Source of the DNA: Paenibacillus chitinolyticus NBRC 15660
GTDB taxonomy: Bacteria > Bacillota > Bacilli > Paenibacillales > NBRC-103111
Assembly (NCBI RefSeq): GCF_000739915.1
Contig: NZ_BBJT01000002.1
Span: 788,568-852,567 of the forward strand
Length of the DNA stretch: 64,000 bases
Reading direction: 5' to 3'
Part shown: positions 27,601 to 35,510 of the stretch, one piece after another
Numbering within the stretch: the first letter of the stretch is position 1
Layout: the number at the start of each line of letters is the position of its first letter
The notes under the pieces: model-generated
Seen by the model: only the letters and a program-made list of their open reading frames with translations
What the model was told of the DNA's origin: nothing
Database searches by the model: none
Position numbers and translations under genes: made by a program

Positions 27601-27843
27601 GGAGACACCGCCATGATCTCGGCCGTCAAAAAAGCCGAAGATTCCGGCAAAGTCATCGTACGTGTTCACGATTACTCCGGAAGCCGCAACGCGCTGGAGC
27701 TGACAAGCGATTTCCGCATCGCTTCCTGGCGGGAAACGAACCTGATGGAGAAGCCCGAAGGGCCGGTCGTCCATGATGGAACGATTTCTTTCGTGCTCCA
27801 GCCTTATGAAATCAAAACGTTCGAGATCGATCTCGAAGCATAA
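24691..27843 (+). CDS. Alpha-mannosidase, glycoside hydrolase family 38
   Basis: The 1050-residue protein has the GH38 zinc site VGHTHIDVAWLWRL (His246, Asp250) and the nucleophile Asp360 in LWLPDVFGYSWSLPQI. The N-terminal beta domain, the middle three-helix bundle (ILRNQFHDIIPGSSIREVY) and the long C-terminal beta domains are all present, so it is full length for the bacterial class. There is no signal peptide, so it works in the cytoplasm, trimming alpha-mannose from imported oligosaccharide. ATG 24691 has AGGGGG upstream. It is divergent from the YesM/YesN operon and faces the GH85/importer cluster, which supports one N-glycan pathway. Confidence 0.93.
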   Translation: MFLTEHKLQSRIRELSELRYRDNHPIPSFLSLEDQRKEINPSLPAPAKDWKTMNVGNSWKGRDLYLWLSAEIHIPEAWSDKRILGRFDFGDTGGGNNSGFESLFYWNGKPYQGVDSNHKEVFLPDDAAGTSRQLLFRLWSGLEGGGQPQDQTHAIRQAEFCWLDEAADDLYFTAQAALDTVRILDANAPERTALLHALNQSFKLIDWTEPGSEDFYVSVNAARTDLNTRIEGMDKRSDVTVTCVGHTHIDVAWLWRLKHTREKCARSFSTVMRLMEMFPDYTFLQTQPQLYEYVKEDYPELYEAIKKRAAEGRWEAGGGMWLEADCNLTSGESLVRQLLIGTRFLADEFGTECKYLWLPDVFGYSWSLPQILKKSGIHTFMTTKISWNQYNRMPFDTFHWRGIDGSEVLTHFITTPEPWSGPDSWFYTYNGQIIPKTVKGIWDGYRDKEMNQELLLSYGYGDGGGGVNRDMLEMRRRLNSLPGLPNVETGRADAYFERLQETAANTDAYVHTWDGELYLEYHRGTYTSQAYNKRMNRKLELAYREAEWLNAMQSVLHNDWSLYKGKELTEGWKIILRNQFHDIIPGSSIREVYEDSVIEYEEAEAIGRTVDTQAVEAIAAGKDSSGASAYTVWNSSPWTVTELVTIASPQQGESGQWLDLQGSVLRAQLHDEVWTVEVKNIPPMGYTTVKFAAADSRQAASASPFAWNHSGIETPFYVLEWNAQGQLTRIYDKEQRREVLAPGERGNVLQLFEDKPLAHEAWDIDLFYQENMQEIRDFKGAELVEGGPLRAVIRFNWVYRNSSISQDLVVYGGHPRIDFVTEADWHEQKQLLKAAFPVDIRTTEATFDIQFGNVKRPNHWNTSWDWARFETVGHQWADLSDRGYGISLLNDCKYGYDIKANVMRLTLIKCATHPDTHADQGHHAFTYSLLPHRGDWLQGQTVKQAWMLNSPLRASEGTAEVPSRSMFTLSGDTAMISAVKKAEDSGKVIVRVHDYSGSRNALELTSDFRIASWRETNLMEKPEGPVVHDGTISFVLQPYEIKTFEIDLEA

Positions 27844-27869
27844 ACGTCCGGCGCGAAACCCGGCGCACA

Positions 27870-27908
27870 GCAAAAAGCTTCCCAGCCATGCGGCGGGGAA
27901 GCTTTTTG
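27870..27908. terminator. Bidirectional terminator between mannosidase and esterase
   Basis: AAAAAGCTTCCC pairs with GGGAAGCTTTTT around a 12-base loop, serving the converging genes. Confidence 0.85.
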
Positions 27909-27947
27909 TTCGGTTGCGGCTTGCAGCCCGTGTGACGGCAATGCGTT

Positions 27948-28727
27948 CTACTCGGTCTGACGCTTGAGCGGAAGCCATTCCAGAACCCGGCTGATCTGCT
28001 GATCCCAATAGCTCCAGTCGTGGATTCTCCCCTCCTCCTCTTCATAAAGGAGGGGAATATTCAGACTTTGCACATAATCCCGGAAGGCGATATTTTCCTC
28101 GTACAGAAAATCATCCGTCCCGCAGCACTGGTATAGAGCAGGCAGCTCCGTCTTCTTCTCCGCCGCATAACGGGCCAGCGCGAACAGCTCGCCTGCTCTC
28201 AGCAGCTCCTTGTTTTTTCCGAACACGAGCCGGAAATCTTTGGGGAACCGCTTTTCAATCTCTTTCACCTGAGTGACGCCCGACAAACTGGCCGCGGCCG
28301 CGAACTGATCCGGCTTTTTCAGCGCCCATTTGAAAGCCCCGTAGCCTCCCATCGACAGACCGGCCACGAAATTGTCCTCCCGGCGGTCCGACAGCGGAAA
28401 GAACGAGCGGCATACCTGCGGAAGCTCTTCGGACAGAAACGTCCAGTAATCGTAGCCGCTCTCCATGTCCGTATAAAAGCTGCGCGCCGCATTCGGCATC
28501 ACGACGGCCAGCCCGAGAGGAGCGGCATAACGCTCGATAGCCGTTCTCCGCATCCAGATCGTATCGTCGTCCGACAACCCGTGCAGCAGATACAAGGTCG
28601 GGTGCTTAAGACCCGACGCGCTGCCTTCCAGCCCGATTTGGCCGGTCGTCCGTTGAGGCAGAATCACTTGGATAGAAGTTGACATACCGAGTACTTCGGA
28701 ATAAAAATCACATTGGATGAAAGCCAT
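27948..28727 (-). CDS. Esterase of the tributyrin/S-formylglutathione hydrolase-like family
   Basis: The 259-residue alpha/beta hydrolase has oxyanion region LYLLHGLSDDDTIWMRRTAIERYA, nucleophile elbow VAGLSMGGYGAFKWAL (GLSMG), acid in the CGTDDFLYEEN loop, and a late His in GRIHDWSYWDQQI. This matches the EstA/YpfH-like family of putative acetyl or tributyrin esterases. ATG 28727 is chosen because GGAGGA lies ten bases upstream; an extension to 28784 is not needed. It converges with the mannosidase. A role in deacetylating sugars is possible but not shown. Confidence 0.85.
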   Translation of the reverse strand: MAFIQCDFYSEVLGMSTSIQVILPQRTTGQIGLEGSASGLKHPTLYLLHGLSDDDTIWMRRTAIERYAAPLGLAVVMPNAARSFYTDMESGYDYWTFLSEELPQVCRSFFPLSDRREDNFVAGLSMGGYGAFKWALKKPDQFAAAASLSGVTQVKEIEKRFPKDFRLVFGKNKELLRAGELFALARYAAEKKTELPALYQCCGTDDFLYEENIAFRDYVQSLNIPLLYEEEEGRIHDWSYWDQQISRVLEWLPLKRQTE

Positions 28728-28774
28728 GCCGCACATCTCCTCCTTGTTTATATTTACCAGGGGTAAAATAACCG

Positions 28775-28803
28775 TTGACTTCAAAAAAACCTTAGGTTAT
28801 ACT
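28775..28803 (+). promoter_or_regulatory. Promoter of the metNPQ operon
   Basis: TTGACT (28775-28780), a 17-base spacer and TATACT (28798-28803) give a near-consensus sigma-A promoter about 50 bp before the riboswitch. Confidence 0.8.
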
Positions 28804-28854
28804 CGGAATTGTCGTTTTACCGTCTAATTTAGGACAACCTCATACTATACCGAT

Positions 28855-28976
28855 TCTTATCAAGAGTGGCGGAGGGACAAGGCCCTGCGAAGCCCGGCAA
28901 CCGATCGCAGCAATATGCGCGATGACAATGGTGCCAATTCCTTCAGGATCCAGGCGGATTCTGGCAGATGAGAAGG
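28855..28976 (+). promoter_or_regulatory. SAM-I riboswitch (S-box leader)
   Basis: The RNA carries the S-box conserved blocks in order: CTTATCAAGAG, GGCGGAGGGA, GCCCTGCGAAGCCCGGCAACC, GGTGCCAATTCC and the closing GATGAGAAG that pairs with the 5' CTTATC. It lies between a good promoter and a terminator upstream of metNPQ. When SAM is bound the terminator forms and methionine uptake is switched off; this is established for the family. Confidence 0.95.
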
Positions 28977-28991
28977 TCGTTTTCGATACCG

Positions 28992-29031
28992 GAAAAGCCC
29001 TTTTTGTCTTTACAAAATGGGCTTTTTCTTA
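28992..29031 (+). terminator. Riboswitch-controlled terminator
   Basis: AAAAGCCCTTTTTGT pairs with ACAAAATGGGCTTTTT around CTTT, with a T run. It is the expression platform of the SAM-I switch. Confidence 0.88.
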
Positions 29032-29057
29032 TTTTCAAGCAAAAGAAGGTGAAGCAA

Positions 29058-30086
29058 TTGATCGAAATCAGGAAGCTGCGCAAGCAATACGGCAGCGGAT
29101 CCCGCATAACACATGCCCTACAGGAAATTAATCTCACGATTGATAAAGGCGAGATTTACGGCATTATCGGCCATTCGGGCGCCGGCAAAAGCACCCTGCT
29201 TCGGACGATTAATCTCCTGGAACGCCCGACCGAGGGCAGCGTCTTCGTGGACGGCGTTGATCTTACGGCGCTCAGTACCAAGAAGCTTCAAGATCAGCGC
29301 CGCCGGATCGGCATGATCTTTCAGCATTTCAATCTCCTCTCCTCCGCCACAGTGGAAGAGAACATCGCGTTCCCGCTTCGCCTGGCCGGTACGGCCAAGT
29401 CGGAAGCCCGGCGCCGCGTCGGCGAGCTCCTTGCCCTGGTCGGGCTGACCGAGCACGGCAAGAAGTATCCGGCCCAACTGTCCGGGGGCCAGAAGCAGCG
29501 TGTCGGCATCGCGCGGGCACTTGCGACGAACCCGCACGTCCTGCTGTGTGACGAAGCGACTTCCGCACTCGACCCGCAGACGACGAATTCCATTCTCAAT
29601 CTGCTGCTGGACATCAACCGCAAGCTGAAAATCACCATCGTGCTCATTACGCACGAAATGCAGGTCATCCGCTCCATCTGCGACCGCGTCGCCGTCATTC
29701 ATGATGGCCAGATCGTGGAGCAGGGGCCGGTGGCGGAAGTGTTCCTGAAGCCGCGGCACGACGTAACCCGGCAGTTCATCGAACAGGTTGCGGACTCGGT
29801 CGAAATCGACAAGCCGGACGTGTCGGGAGCTCCTGCCCAGGACGGCACGGTGCTGAAAATCACCTTTCTCGGTGAAACTACGTACGAGCCGATTTTATCC
29901 AGAACGGTCCAGCAGACTGGCGTGACGTTCTCCATCCTGCAGGGAACCATCTCCCGGATGAAAAACACGCCTTACGGCCAGCTCGTCGTTCGTCTGCAGG
30001 GCCCGCGGGACGCGGCGGAGAATACGATCCGCCTTCTGCGCGAGCACGGCCTGGATGTGGAGGTGTATTCGAATGGATTGGTCTAA
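29058..30086 (+). CDS. metN: Methionine ABC transporter, ATP-binding protein
   Basis: The 342-residue ATPase has Walker A GHSGAGKSTLL, the signature LSGGQKQRVGIARAL, Walker B VLLCDEATSALDP, and a C-terminal NIL domain (about residues 265-340, including GVTFSILQGTISRMKNTPYGQ) that binds methionine for feedback inhibition. The start TTG 29058 follows AAGGTGAAG and gives the MetN N-terminus; longer frames would run through the terminator. It powers MetNPQ import of L- and D-methionine and is under SAM-I riboswitch control. Confidence 0.94.
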   Translation: MIEIRKLRKQYGSGSRITHALQEINLTIDKGEIYGIIGHSGAGKSTLLRTINLLERPTEGSVFVDGVDLTALSTKKLQDQRRRIGMIFQHFNLLSSATVEENIAFPLRLAGTAKSEARRRVGELLALVGLTEHGKKYPAQLSGGQKQRVGIARALATNPHVLLCDEATSALDPQTTNSILNLLLDINRKLKITIVLITHEMQVIRSICDRVAVIHDGQIVEQGPVAEVFLKPRHDVTRQFIEQVADSVEIDKPDVSGAPAQDGTVLKITFLGETTYEPILSRTVQQTGVTFSILQGTISRMKNTPYGQLVVRLQGPRDAAENTIRLLREHGLDVEVYSNGLV

Positions 30087-30732
30087 AATCGATTGGAGCG
30101 AGATCGGAATCGCCACGAACGACACGATGATGATGCTCGGCCTTTCGGCCCTGTTCACGTTCGTGATCGGGCTGCCGATCGGCGTACTGCTCTATCTGAC
30201 TTCGAAAGGAAGTCTGCTGGAAAACCGCACGTTCAACATCGTCATCTCGTTTGTCGTCAACGTGCTGCGTTCCTTCCCTTTCATCATTCTGATGATCGCC
30301 GCGATCCCGCTGACGAAGCTTCTCGTCGGCACCTCCATCGGCGTCAAGGGAACGATTCCGCCGCTTGTCATCGCGGCCGCGCCTTTCTTCGCGCGTCTCG
30401 TCGAGACGGCTTTGCGCGAGGTGGACCGCGGCATTATCGAAGCCGCCCAGTCCATGGGCGCGGGCCGGTTCCAGATCGTCCGCCGCGTCCTGCTGCCGGA
30501 AGCTCTTCCCGGCCTCATCGCCGGCATTACGATCACCACCGTTACGCTCGTCTCTTACACGGCCATGTCCGGTATGGTCGGCGGCGGCGGCCTCGGTGAC
30601 CTGGCTATCCGCTACGGGTACCAGCGTTTCCAGACGGAAGTCATGATCGCGACCGTCGTTATTTTACTTATTCTCGTGCAAATTTTGCAGATGATCGGAG
30701 ACCGTCTCGTTCTCTATTTCACGCGCAAATGA
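30073..30732 (+). CDS. metP: Methionine ABC transporter, permease
   Basis: The 219-residue permease has five membrane segments and the EAA loop as IIEAAQSMGAGRFQIVRRVLLPEALPGLIAG, the MetI/MetP pattern. ATG 30073 overlaps the metN 3' end by 14 bases with GGAGG inside metN, so translation is coupled. It forms the membrane channel with MetN and MetQ. Confidence 0.93.
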   Translation: MDWSKIDWSEIGIATNDTMMMLGLSALFTFVIGLPIGVLLYLTSKGSLLENRTFNIVISFVVNVLRSFPFIILMIAAIPLTKLLVGTSIGVKGTIPPLVIAAAPFFARLVETALREVDRGIIEAAQSMGAGRFQIVRRVLLPEALPGLIAGITITTVTLVSYTAMSGMVGGGGLGDLAIRYGYQRFQTEVMIATVVILLILVQILQMIGDRLVLYFTRK

Positions 30733-30767
30733 TGCGATAGATAACCGAATCCAAGGAGGAAACCCTG

Positions 30768-31613
30768 ATGAAAAAACGTTCACTGATCGTCTTGTTTCTA
30801 ATCGTCGCACTGACGACTCTTGCAGCCTGCGGCAAACAAAAAGCCGAACCTTCCACAACGGCTACACCGGCTTCCGGCGCAGGCGAGAAAGCTGCCGTTA
30901 CATTGAAAGTCGGCGCGACTGCCGTACCGCATGCCGAGATTCTGGAGTCCGTTAAAGACAAACTGAAAGCGGAAGGCGTTAACCTGGAAATTAAGGTGTT
31001 CACGGACTACGTTCTGCCGAACACACAGCTTAGCGAAAAACAGCTGGATGCCAACTTCTTCCAGCATCTTCCTTACTTGGAAGAGTTCAACAAAAGCAAA
31101 GGCACTAAACTTGTCAGCGTAGGCACCGTTCATATCGAACCTTTCGGCGGCTACTCCCGTAAAGTAAAAGCGATCGGCGAACTGAAAGACGGCGCAACGA
31201 TCGCCATCCCGAACGATCCTTCCAACGGCGGACGCGCTCTCGCTCTTCTGGAGAAGAACGGCCTGATCAAGCTGAAAGAAGGCGTCGGCATTGCCGGAAC
31301 CGCAAAAGATATCGTAGAAAACAAAAAGAACTTTAAAATCAAAGAACTCGAAGCGGCTATGCTGCCGCGTGTTCTGGACGAAGTCGATCTTGCCCTGATC
31401 AATACGAACTACGCGCTTGAAGCGAAACTGGTGCCTGCCAAAGACGCTCTTTTCGTGGAAGACAAAGATTCCCCTTACGCCAACATTATCGCGGCCCGCG
31501 ATGACAATGCCAAATCCGATGCGGTTCAGAAGCTGATCAAAGCTCTGCAAACGCCTGAAGTGAAGAAGTTCATCGAAGATAAGTACCAAGGCTCCATCCT
31601 GCCGGCGTTCTAA
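30768..31613 (+). CDS. metQ: Methionine-binding lipoprotein
   Basis: The 281-residue protein has a lipoprotein signal with LAAC (Cys21), then the NlpA/MetQ family body: LKVGATAVPHAEILESVKD, LDANFFQHLPYLEEFN, IAIPNDPSNGGRALALLE, and LINTNYALEAKL. It captures methionine outside the membrane. It follows metP by 35 bp with AGGAGG upstream and is the last gene before a strong terminator. Confidence 0.94.
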   Translation: MKKRSLIVLFLIVALTTLAACGKQKAEPSTTATPASGAGEKAAVTLKVGATAVPHAEILESVKDKLKAEGVNLEIKVFTDYVLPNTQLSEKQLDANFFQHLPYLEEFNKSKGTKLVSVGTVHIEPFGGYSRKVKAIGELKDGATIAIPNDPSNGGRALALLEKNGLIKLKEGVGIAGTAKDIVENKKNFKIKELEAAMLPRVLDEVDLALINTNYALEAKLVPAKDALFVEDKDSPYANIIAARDDNAKSDAVQKLIKALQTPEVKKFIEDKYQGSILPAF

Positions 31614-31630
31614 GAACGACGAACAGGAAC

Positions 31631-31672
31631 GAAAAACCTTTCCGCCGGATAACCGGCCGGAAAGGTTTTTTT
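31631..31672 (+). terminator. Terminator of the metNPQ operon
   Basis: AAAAACCTTTCCG and CGGAAAGGTTTTTTT form the outer stem with CCGG-CCGG inside, starting 18 bases after the metQ stop. Confidence 0.88.
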
Positions 31673-31689
31673 ATTGGCATCTTGCCGGT

Positions 31690-32568
31690 CTAGCGATAAG
31701 CCTTGATAAATTCGACGGCTTTGCGGATATCTTCCGCAGGATCGTCGCCCACTTCGCGCTCAATCGTCAGGTAGCCCTCATAACCGATTTCTTGAAGCGC
31801 CTGGAAGTAGCGGTCGAAGTCAACCTTGCCTTCTCCAAGCGGCAGCTCTTCGAACAGTTCGCCCTCGCGGAGCATTTCGGCAATTCGCTCGTGCGCCATC
31901 GGCTCGAACCCGACCGCTCCGTACAGGATGCGGGGATCGAATTCTTTGTGCCGCAGGCCGTCTTTTACGTGCGTATGAACGATATAGTCTTTCAGCGTAT
32001 AGACGCCTTGGACCGGATCATCGCCCGTCACCATAATCATGTTGGCCGGATCGAAGTTGACGGATACTCCGTTCGTGCTGAGAGTGTCCAGGAAGCTCTT
32101 GAGGTGAGCGGCGGGCTCCGGACCGGTTTCGATCGCGAAGTAAGCGTTCACGCTTTTGGCGTATTGGCCCAGCTCTTCGCACGCTTCCTGCATCGCTTCG
32201 TAAACGTCGTCCTTCTCGGACGGAACGATTCCGATATGGGTCGTCACGATGTTGGTGCCGAGCTCCAGAGCCAGGTCCAGAACGCGCTTCGATTTCTCGA
32301 TTTTTTCTTTGTTCTCGGCGCGGACTTGGAAGCCGTGCCCTCCGAAGTCGCCTACGAGCGCCGATACCTGCAGCCCGAGCGAATCGATATAAGCTTTAAG
32401 CTCCTTGCGCTGCGAGGCAGTCAGGTTGTCCGGGTACATCTCGCCCTTAACGGCATAAATCTGCACGCCGTCGGCGCCGACATCCTTCGCTTTCTGAAGA
32501 CCTTCGCGGACGGGAAGCCCGAAACTGTCTACGATAACCCCGATCGGGTTCGGAACGCGGATACTCAT
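31690..32568 (-). CDS. Sugar phosphate isomerase/epimerase (TIM barrel, AP-endonuclease 2 family)
   Basis: The 292-residue protein has the xylose isomerase-like barrel: EGLQKAKDVGADGVQIYA, GTNIVTTHIGIVP, metal ligands in YFAIETGPEP and NFDPANMIMV, HTHVKDG, and a late GYEGYLTIEREVGDD. These enzymes epimerise or isomerise ketoses and inositol derivatives with a divalent metal. It is 28 bp downstream of a Gfo/Idh/MocA oxidoreductase on the same strand, a common pairing in catabolism of inositols or unusual sugars. The substrate is not known. Confidence 0.87.
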   Translation of the reverse strand: MSIRVPNPIGVIVDSFGLPVREGLQKAKDVGADGVQIYAVKGEMYPDNLTASQRKELKAYIDSLGLQVSALVGDFGGHGFQVRAENKEKIEKSKRVLDLALELGTNIVTTHIGIVPSEKDDVYEAMQEACEELGQYAKSVNAYFAIETGPEPAAHLKSFLDTLSTNGVSVNFDPANMIMVTGDDPVQGVYTLKDYIVHTHVKDGLRHKEFDPRILYGAVGFEPMAHERIAEMLREGELFEELPLGEGKVDFDRYFQALQEIGYEGYLTIEREVGDDPAEDIRKAVEFIKAYR

Positions 32569-32596
32569 GATATTGGAGTTCTCCCCTCTACTATAA

Positions 32597-33658
32597 TTAG
32601 TTCACTTGAATTTCTTTGCCGGCTGCGCTGGATTCATAGATTCCGCAAAGAATTTTCATCAGTTCCAGACCGTCTTCCACAGGCGAAATCGTTTCATGCT
32701 TGCCCAGGCAGCAGTCTACAAAATGTTCGATTTCACGACGGAATCCCGCTTCGAAGTCAAACGTCAGATGATCGATCTGAGGCGTCGCATTCAAAATGGT
32801 ATTGTGCTTCTCGGTTACGAGCATCAGTTCCGGCTCGATTTCAGCCCCGCCCTGGTCTCCGAACAGCTTGACGGAAATCTCGTCTTTCTTCGCATGCAGC
32901 GTGAAGCTCGCTTCAACGGACAGCGCCGCGCCGTTTTCAAAACGGATCAGGGCGGATGCCATATCTTCGACCGTATTTTTTGCCGCATCGTAATCAGCTG
33001 CTTTATAGAAACTTAAATTCTCGATATGTGAACGGTTGCCTAATTTGTCATATGTAACGGCGGATACGGATTTTACCTTCGGTTTGCCCATCAGGTACCA
33101 GCACAGGTCGATCACATGAACGCCGATGTCGATAACCGGGCCGCCGCCGGAACGCTCCACATCCGAAAACCATCCGCCGGGATTGCCCAGGCGTCTCAGT
33201 ACGGTAGCTTTCGCATAGTAAATGGAACCGAGCTCGCCGGAATCAATAAAGCGTTTCGCAACATTCGTATTCGTGCCGAAACGGCGTACGAAACCGACCT
33301 GCAGCACTTTGCCGGACTTGCGGACGGCTTCCTGTACGGCATGCGCTTCTTCCACGGTTTTGCACAGCGGTTTCTCGACGAGCACGTGCTTGCCCGCTTC
33401 AACGGCCGCTTTGCTGATTTCCGCGTGCGTATTGTTCCAGGTGCAGATGCTGACGGCATCGATTTCAGGATCGGCCAAAAGTTGTTTGTAATCGGTAAAC
33501 GTTTTCACAGCACCGTATTGTTTAGCTTTCTCTTTGGCCCGCTCTTCGTTCAAATCGCAAACGGCATGAATTTCAACTTGCGCATTTTTGGCGTACGCGC
33601 CGAAATGCAGTTCGGAAATCGAGCCGGCACCAATAACGCCGATTTTAAGTTTTGACAT
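32597..33658 (-). CDS. Gfo/Idh/MocA-family NAD(P)-dependent oxidoreductase
   Basis: The 353-residue protein begins with the Rossmann motif KIGVIGAGSISELHFGAYAKNA. It has the family EKP signature in HVLVEKPLCKTVEEA and the VIDIGVHVIDLCWYLMG helix with the catalytic His. Members oxidise sugars or inositols such as myo-inositol or glucose. ATG 33658 has AGGAGAAGGAG upstream. It forms a two-gene unit with the TIM-barrel epimerase and lies downstream of the gluconate genes, separated by a terminator, so it is probably independent of them. Confidence 0.9.
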   Translation of the reverse strand: MSKLKIGVIGAGSISELHFGAYAKNAQVEIHAVCDLNEERAKEKAKQYGAVKTFTDYKQLLADPEIDAVSICTWNNTHAEISKAAVEAGKHVLVEKPLCKTVEEAHAVQEAVRKSGKVLQVGFVRRFGTNTNVAKRFIDSGELGSIYYAKATVLRRLGNPGGWFSDVERSGGGPVIDIGVHVIDLCWYLMGKPKVKSVSAVTYDKLGNRSHIENLSFYKAADYDAAKNTVEDMASALIRFENGAALSVEASFTLHAKKDEISVKLFGDQGGAEIEPELMLVTEKHNTILNATPQIDHLTFDFEAGFRREIEHFVDCCLGKHETISPVEDGLELMKILCGIYESSAAGKEIQVN

Positions 33659-33811
33659 GCTTCTCCTTCTCCTCCACATCTATAAGGTTGAATCTATTCC
33701 ATTCTTACATGAAAAGGAAGCGTCTTCAAGCTTATTTGAAGAAGAGGTGAACACTTTTTTAATTCTATTGATTAATTATATTTATCGGATATCAAAATAA
33801 CATTTATTTAA

Positions 33812-33848
33812 ACCAAAAAAGCATAACGGATTTTTCCGTCATGCTTTA
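33812..33848 (-). terminator. Terminator of the gluconate operon
   Basis: On the minus strand AAAGCATGACGGA and TCCGTTATGCTTTTTT form a 12-bp stem with one wobble and a T run, 36 bases after gntK. Confidence 0.85.
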
Positions 33849-33883
33849 ATTTTATGGAGATTTTTACCACATTGATTGCAAGG

Positions 33884-35440
33884 TCAGTTCCGGTCCTTAA
33901 AAACTTCCTGCTGGAAAGCGGCGATCGCCGAATATTCCTCTTCCAGCTTGCGTGACAGGCCGATGAAGATCGGGAGCAGCTTGTGGTAAATGCGGGCATT
34001 GGCCTTATCCGGCTCATGCTTATGCGTGGCTCCGATCATTCCGGAAACGACGCCGAGCGAATCTACGCGACCTGTCGCATACAAACCCAGCACGGCCGCC
34101 CCCAGGCAGGAGCTCTCGATGCTTTCGGGAATGACGACCTCCTGGTCGAAAATATCGGCCATCATCTGCCTCCAGAGAGCCGAGCGCGCAAAGCCGCCTG
34201 TGGCGTGTATTCTCGCCGGGCGTCCGATTTTCTCCTCCATGGCCAGCAGCACCGTGTACAGGTTGAAAATGACCCCTTCCAGTACCGCACGGATCATATG
34301 CTCCTTCTTGTGGTGCAGGGTCAGCCCGAAGAAAGAACCGCGCGCATCCGGATTCCACAGGGGAGCCCTCTCCCCGCTTAAATATGGATGGAAAAGGAGC
34401 CCGTCGGACCCGGGACGAACCTGCCCGGCGATCTGCGTCAGCAGATCGTAGGAGTCGATGCCGAGCCGTTTGGCGGCCTCCACTTCCGAGGCGGCAAACT
34501 CGTCGCGCACCCAGCGAAAAAGCATTCCCCCGTTGTTGACCGGCCCCCCGATCACCCAGTACGACTCCGTCAGCGCATAGCAGAATATGCGCCCTTTCGG
34601 ATCGGTTACGGGCCGGTCCACGACCGTGCGGATGGCTCCGCTGGTTCCGATCGTCGCGGCGACGACCCCGGGCTCAATCGCGTTTACGCCGAGGTTGGAC
34701 AAGACGCCGTCGCTCGCTCCGACGACAAACGGCGTAGACGGCGCAAGCCCCATCTCGGCCGCGTAAGACGCGCTCAAGCCTTCGACGACGTGAGTCGTCG
34801 GTACGGGCCTGGACAGCCTGTCGGGGGTAATCCCGGCAAGCTCGAGCGCCTGTGCGTCCCAGTCCAGCGCCTGCAGGTTGAAAAGGCCCGTGGACGAAGC
34901 GACCGAGTGATCGACGAGATAAGTCCCGAACAGCTTGGCAAATACATATTCTTTGATCGAAATGAATTTGGCCGTTTTGCCGAAAATCTCGGGATGGTCA
35001 TGGCGGAGCCACATCAGCTTGGTCAGCGGAGACATCGGATGGACCGGCGTGCCCGTACGCAGGTAAAGCTCGTGGCCGCCCAGGTCTTTTTTGAGCCGCC
35101 CCGACCACTCCGCGCTCCGGTTATCCGCCCAGGTCATGCAGCGCATAAGCGGTTTACCTTCCGGGTCTACCGGAAGCACACTGTGCATGGCGGAGCTGAA
35201 CGAAACGAAAAGAACCTCGCCAGGCAGTACCCTGGCTTGGTCCATTACGCCTCTCACCGACTTCAGGACGGCCTGGAAAATCTCATCCGGGTCCTGCTCG
35301 GCTGTAGACGAGGTCGGGGTATATAAAGGATAGCCGCCGCCCGCTTTGGCGACGACCTTTCCGTTCTCTTCGAAAAGCACCGCTTTAGTGCTCGTTGTTC
35401 CGATATCGACTCCGATCATATAGCGGGTCATGCTGTTCAT
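33884..35440 (-). CDS. gntK: Gluconokinase, FGGY family
   Basis: The 518-residue kinase has the FGGY phosphate loop GVDIGTTSTKAVLFEENGKV, the substrate region MTWADNRS, the signature GLTLHHKKEHMIRAVLEGVIFNL, and the ATP site IHATGGFARSALWRQMMADIF. It phosphorylates D-gluconate to 6-phosphogluconate. ATG 35440 has AAGGAG six bases upstream. It is downstream of gntP and in line with gntR and gnd, so the assignment as gluconokinase instead of xylulokinase rests on both sequence and context. Confidence 0.92.
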   Translation of the reverse strand: MNSMTRYMIGVDIGTTSTKAVLFEENGKVVAKAGGGYPLYTPTSSTAEQDPDEIFQAVLKSVRGVMDQARVLPGEVLFVSFSSAMHSVLPVDPEGKPLMRCMTWADNRSAEWSGRLKKDLGGHELYLRTGTPVHPMSPLTKLMWLRHDHPEIFGKTAKFISIKEYVFAKLFGTYLVDHSVASSTGLFNLQALDWDAQALELAGITPDRLSRPVPTTHVVEGLSASYAAEMGLAPSTPFVVGASDGVLSNLGVNAIEPGVVAATIGTSGAIRTVVDRPVTDPKGRIFCYALTESYWVIGGPVNNGGMLFRWVRDEFAASEVEAAKRLGIDSYDLLTQIAGQVRPGSDGLLFHPYLSGERAPLWNPDARGSFFGLTLHHKKEHMIRAVLEGVIFNLYTVLLAMEEKIGRPARIHATGGFARSALWRQMMADIFDQEVVIPESIESSCLGAAVLGLYATGRVDSLGVVSGMIGATHKHEPDKANARIYHKLLPIFIGLSRKLEEEYSAIAAFQQEVFKDRN

Positions 35441-35510
35441 TTCCTACTCCTTCTTTCTCTGTTAAGACTGACGGCCCGGACGTGTGTCCGGGCTGTCTGT
35501 GGAACGTTTC

